Assembly: GCF_047922965.1 (NCBI RefSeq)
Contig: NZ_CP150481.1
Span: forward strand, 558,001 to 622,000
DNA length: 64,000 nt
Direction of reading: 5' to 3'
From: Neptunicella plasticusilytica
GTDB taxonomy: Bacteria > Pseudomonadota > Gammaproteobacteria > Enterobacterales > Alteromonadaceae
Below, in pieces: positions 61,762 through 64,000 of this stretch. Each line of letters opens with the position of its first letter. Positions within the stretch are counted from its first letter, which is position 1. Under the pieces are notes generated by a model. The model worked only from the letters and a program-made list of their open reading frames with translations, ran no database searches and was not told the origin of the DNA. Made by a program: the position numbers and the translations under genes.

Positions 61762-62637
61762 TTAACTCCACATCACCATAATGGCCGCAATGGCGATTAA
61801 AACCAGCCCCAACGCATCCTTAATCTGTAATTTTTGTTTAAGCCAGTAAGCAGAAATAAGCATGGTAAAGAACACCTCCACCTGCCCCAGGGTTTTAACG
61901 TAAGGCACAGTTTGTAGCGACATCGCACTAAACCAGCCAATTGAGCCGACACAACTGGCAATACTGGTTAGCAGGGTGAGTTTGGGACGTTGCCACAAGG
62001 CTTTTAAACTGGCCGGGTCCTGTAACAATAGAAAAACAACCAATATTAGCGTTTGCAGGCTAATCACTAATAACAGTACCCAGGCGGCGCTATAAGGGAA
62101 GGGCAAATTCAGGGCCAGGCTGGCTTCGCGCACCCATAGTGAGGTCAAAGCAAAAGAACTGCCGCAAGCCAAGCCCAATAATACGGTGTTAACAGATAAC
62201 CCCCTGAAACCTTGCCGTGCACTCATTAAAAACACCGCAATACCGCCAATGATGACGCCGCCCCACCCCAGCATAGAAAGTGACGTCCCGAAAAATAGCA
62301 TTCCTAATACGGCAGCCACCAGCGCCTCACTTTTTGCCAGTCCGGCACCGATGGCGTAGTTGTTCATTTTAAACAGTTTGACCATCAGGGCGGTGGCCAG
62401 TATTTGCATCAGTGCTGCACCGACAACAAATCCGCTAAACGGGGCAGTGAACACGGGCACAGGTGCAGGCTGCCAGTAGTAGAGTAATCCCAGGTAAACC
62501 GCAGCAACAGGGCTGGCCCACAGGAAGCGTGCCAGAGTCACACCAGTGACTTTCACTTCCTGGCCCAAGCGGCTCTGGAAGGCATTGCGCCACGACTGCA
62601 TAAAAGCGGCCAGCAAAGTAAAGAAGATCCAAAGCAT
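61762..62637 (-). CDS. DMT-superfamily (EamA) transporter
   Basis: The 291-residue protein has ten hydrophobic helices and two EamA repeats. The first repeat begins LWIFFTLLAAFMQSWRNAFQ; the second contains VLLGLACGSSFALTSLWVRE and ends LKQKLQIKDALGLVLIAIAA. AGGAG lies just before the ATG at 62637. The substrate is unknown. Its position next to the sugar permease does not by itself indicate a role in sugar uptake. Confidence 0.82.
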   Translation of the reverse strand: MLWIFFTLLAAFMQSWRNAFQSRLGQEVKVTGVTLARFLWASPVAAVYLGLLYYWQPAPVPVFTAPFSGFVVGAALMQILATALMVKLFKMNNYAIGAGLAKSEALVAAVLGMLFFGTSLSMLGWGGVIIGGIAVFLMSARQGFRGLSVNTVLLGLACGSSFALTSLWVREASLALNLPFPYSAAWVLLLVISLQTLILVVFLLLQDPASLKALWQRPKLTLLTSIASCVGSIGWFSAMSLQTVPYVKTLGQVEVFFTMLISAYWLKQKLQIKDALGLVLIAIAAIMVMWS

Positions 62638-62720
62638 GGATATCTCCTGATATTTGGTAACGTTAAACTACAGTGGCGTTATTCAAGTGTCAGCCGTTGC
62701 ACGGGCAGGGAAGCGATCGG

Positions 62721-63335
62721 TCAAAATGTCACATCCTTAATTTTAACCGGATGTTGCAGAATTTGGCCCTGGGTATAGGCCTCGTCGGTTGTGACGGTAT
62801 CCTGTATTTGATGGATTTGTTTCACCACATCCATTCCTTCAACAACCCGCCCAAATGCGGCAAAACCTTGGCCGTCCTTGTTACGTGTGCCACCAAAATC
62901 CAGTGATGGCTGAGCACCAATGCAGATAAAAAATGCCGATGTGGCGGTGTCAGGCTCAGCCCGCGCCATCGATAGCGTACCATCGAGATGTCTAATCCCG
63001 GTAGTTTGGGTGGTTTCCAGTTTAATCGCCGGGAAGTCTTTGAATTCGGGGTTGGCACCGCCCTGAATGACTTCAATTTTAGGCTCGCCATTATCATTGT
63101 CCAGACGCACAACGCGGTAAAACTCGCCACCTTTAAAACCTCCAGCCTTGATATAGCGTAAGAAGTTGGCGCTGCTAATCGGCGCCTTATCGCTATATAA
63201 CTCGATTTTGATGTCACCCTGTTCAGTCTGCATCGTAATAAGCTGATTTTTAGCCTGGGCTGTGTGGCTTAGCAAGCTGGATAATAACAAGCAAAGAACC
63301 AGATTGGTTGTGGATAAAATAGCGGAAATTTTCAC
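62721..63335 (-). CDS. Periplasmic cyclophilin-type peptidyl-prolyl isomerase
   Basis: The 204-residue protein has a signal peptide (TNLVLCLLLSSLLSHTAQA) and a cyclophilin domain that speeds proline isomerisation during folding. Visible parts are TEQGDIKIELYSDKAPISSA, NFLRYIKAGGFKGGEFYRVV with the catalytic Arg, and TATSAFFICIGAQPSLDFGG. The loop carrying the cyclosporin-binding Trp is bacterial-type. The start is GTG 63335. It diverges from the M20 amidohydrolase with about 195 bases between; I see no clear signal there. Confidence 0.9.
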   Translation of the reverse strand: MKISAILSTTNLVLCLLLSSLLSHTAQAKNQLITMQTEQGDIKIELYSDKAPISSANFLRYIKAGGFKGGEFYRVVRLDNDNGEPKIEVIQGGANPEFKDFPAIKLETTQTTGIRHLDGTLSMARAEPDTATSAFFICIGAQPSLDFGGTRNKDGQGFAAFGRVVEGMDVVKQIHQIQDTVTTDEAYTQGQILQHPVKIKDVTF

Positions 63336-63530
63336 GGCAAATAGTCCAATAAAGTCATGATGATTGAATCTTTTCAGCTTACCGATTTAGTTAATTGTTG
63401 GCGAGCGATGCAGCGATTATTTATTCAAATCATAGTCGAAATTAGCTTGTGCCTTAAAGCTAAGCTATTGTATGAAAAAGTTATTATCAGACTTTCTTTC
63501 CCTACACATAATAATAGACAGGACAATATA

Positions 63531-64000
63531 ATGAAAAAAATCCTCCTTGTTATGCTTTGTTTGGCCACATTTCATGCGCAGGCAGATAAAGTTTCTGAGC
63601 GAGCCGATGAGCTTGAAGCCCAAGTGATAAAATGGCGACGCCACTTTCATCAGTATCCCGAATTATCTAACCGTGAATTCCAGACTGCCGCGTATATCGA
63701 AAAATATCTGCGTGGCTTGGGGCTGGACGTCAAAACCGGCATTGCGAAAACCGGAGTGGTAGCACTGCTGGATTCTGGTAAGCCGGGACCCACTGTCGCA
63801 CTTCGCGCCGATATGGATGGTTTACCGGTTAAAGAAATCAATGATTTACCGTTTAAATCCGGGCAAACCTCGGAATTTAATGGCAACAGCGTACCGGTAA
63901 TGCATGCCTGTGGCCACGATACCCATATGGCGATGCTAATGGGGGCGGCTAAAATACTTACCGAAATGAAATCGTCGTTATCCGGCAAAGTGAAGTTTAT
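63531..64000 (+). CDS. M20-family amidohydrolase, 3'-truncated
   Basis: The first 156 codons are visible before the window ends. The protein starts with a signal peptide (MKKILLVMLCLATFHAQA), then WRRHFHQYPELSNREFQTAA, TVALRADMDGLPVKEIND and MHACGHDTHMAML. The HxYPEL opening, the RADMDGLP metal and hinge region, and the CGHDxH motif identify an M20D aminoacyl-/indole-acetyl-amide-type hydrolase, which removes acyl groups from amino acids. AGGA lies seven bases before the ATG. Export to the periplasm is predicted. Confidence 0.9.
   Translation, partial: MKKILLVMLCLATFHAQADKVSERADELEAQVIKWRRHFHQYPELSNREFQTAAYIEKYLRGLGLDVKTGIAKTGVVALLDSGKPGPTVALRADMDGLPVKEINDLPFKSGQTSEFNGNSVPVMHACGHDTHMAMLMGAAKILTEMKSSLSGKVKF

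Noticed and set aside
1..64000. CRISPR arrays, tRNA or rRNA genes, prophage or full insertion sequences
   Set aside because: Reading through intergenic regions showed no regularly spaced repeats, no cloverleaf-like sequence with a CCA end and no transposase, integrase or phage structural gene.

Overview
The window reads as chromosomal DNA of a marine, polysaccharide-degrading gammaproteobacterium of the Alteromonadales type (Alteromonas/Paraglaciecola-like relatives). The basis is the family mix: a contiguous recC-recB-recD operon with no ptrA, an NtrC/sigma-54-style nitrite assimilation cluster, a large carbohydrate-type TonB-dependent receptor followed by SapC, a cupin, a tryptophan-halogenase-like protein and a DUF6445-like protein, and a dense set of hemicellulose-degrading enzymes. 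The species is not identified. No rRNA, tRNA, CRISPR array or complete insertion sequence was seen.

Layout. 1-5.1 kb holds a truncated DMT transporter, an orphan CcdA-like antitoxin, two AT-rich hypothetical genes, an SDR dehydrogenase, a GH105-like hydrolase, a small conserved protein and a PDZ protein. 5.2-13.9 kb is recCBD, translationally coupled by ATGA overlaps. 13.9-14.2 kb is a 278-bp MITE-like element with CTAG flanks. 15-23.5 kb is nitrogen assimilation: narK plus a PP2C/protein-kinase fusion on the minus strand, divergent from nirB-nirD-cobA-trpD2-like on the plus strand, with a candidate sigma-54 promoter facing each way. 23.5-26.4 kb holds a diguanylate cyclase with an ethylene-receptor-like sensor, then moaA-mobA behind a structured leader that may be a Moco riboswitch. 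26.4-29.7 kb holds a PadR/membrane-protein pair and a ribokinase/nucleoside-hydrolase pair. 29.8-34.5 kb is a minus-strand tonB-like / ECF sigma / membrane protein / TPR lipoprotein series.

35-60 kb looks like a galactoglucomannan (with some xylan) utilisation region. An acetylesterase, an AGE-family sugar isomerase and a LacI regulator lie on the minus strand. They diverge from a GH130 phosphorylase and a mannobiose/cellobiose 2-epimerase. Next come a GH27 alpha-galactosidase, the receptor with its four accessory proteins, and a lipoprotein that fuses a GH5_7-type mannanase to a GH3 glycosidase. An aldo-keto reductase, a GH10 xylanase, a PspC protein and a second GH3 follow. Near-palindromes of the LacI-family type (TGNAANCGNTTNCA) sit before GH130, GH27, the receptor/GH5-GH3 pair, gluconokinase and the sugar permease. 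The inferred route is: surface cleavage of glucomannan, receptor uptake, removal of galactose and acetyl groups, epimerisation of mannobiose to mannosylglucose, phosphorolysis to mannose-1-phosphate and glucose, and mannose isomerisation. The final 4 kb hold gluconokinase, a FucP-like permease, a DMT permease, a periplasmic cyclophilin and a truncated M20 amidohydrolase.

Most worth a second look are the GH5-GH3 fusion, the receptor-linked halogenase/dioxygenase cassette inside a mannan locus, the two copies of a structured CTAG-targeting element whose hairpin stem covaries, the ETR1-like GGDEF protein, and the nitrite cluster that lacks a nitrate reductase gene.
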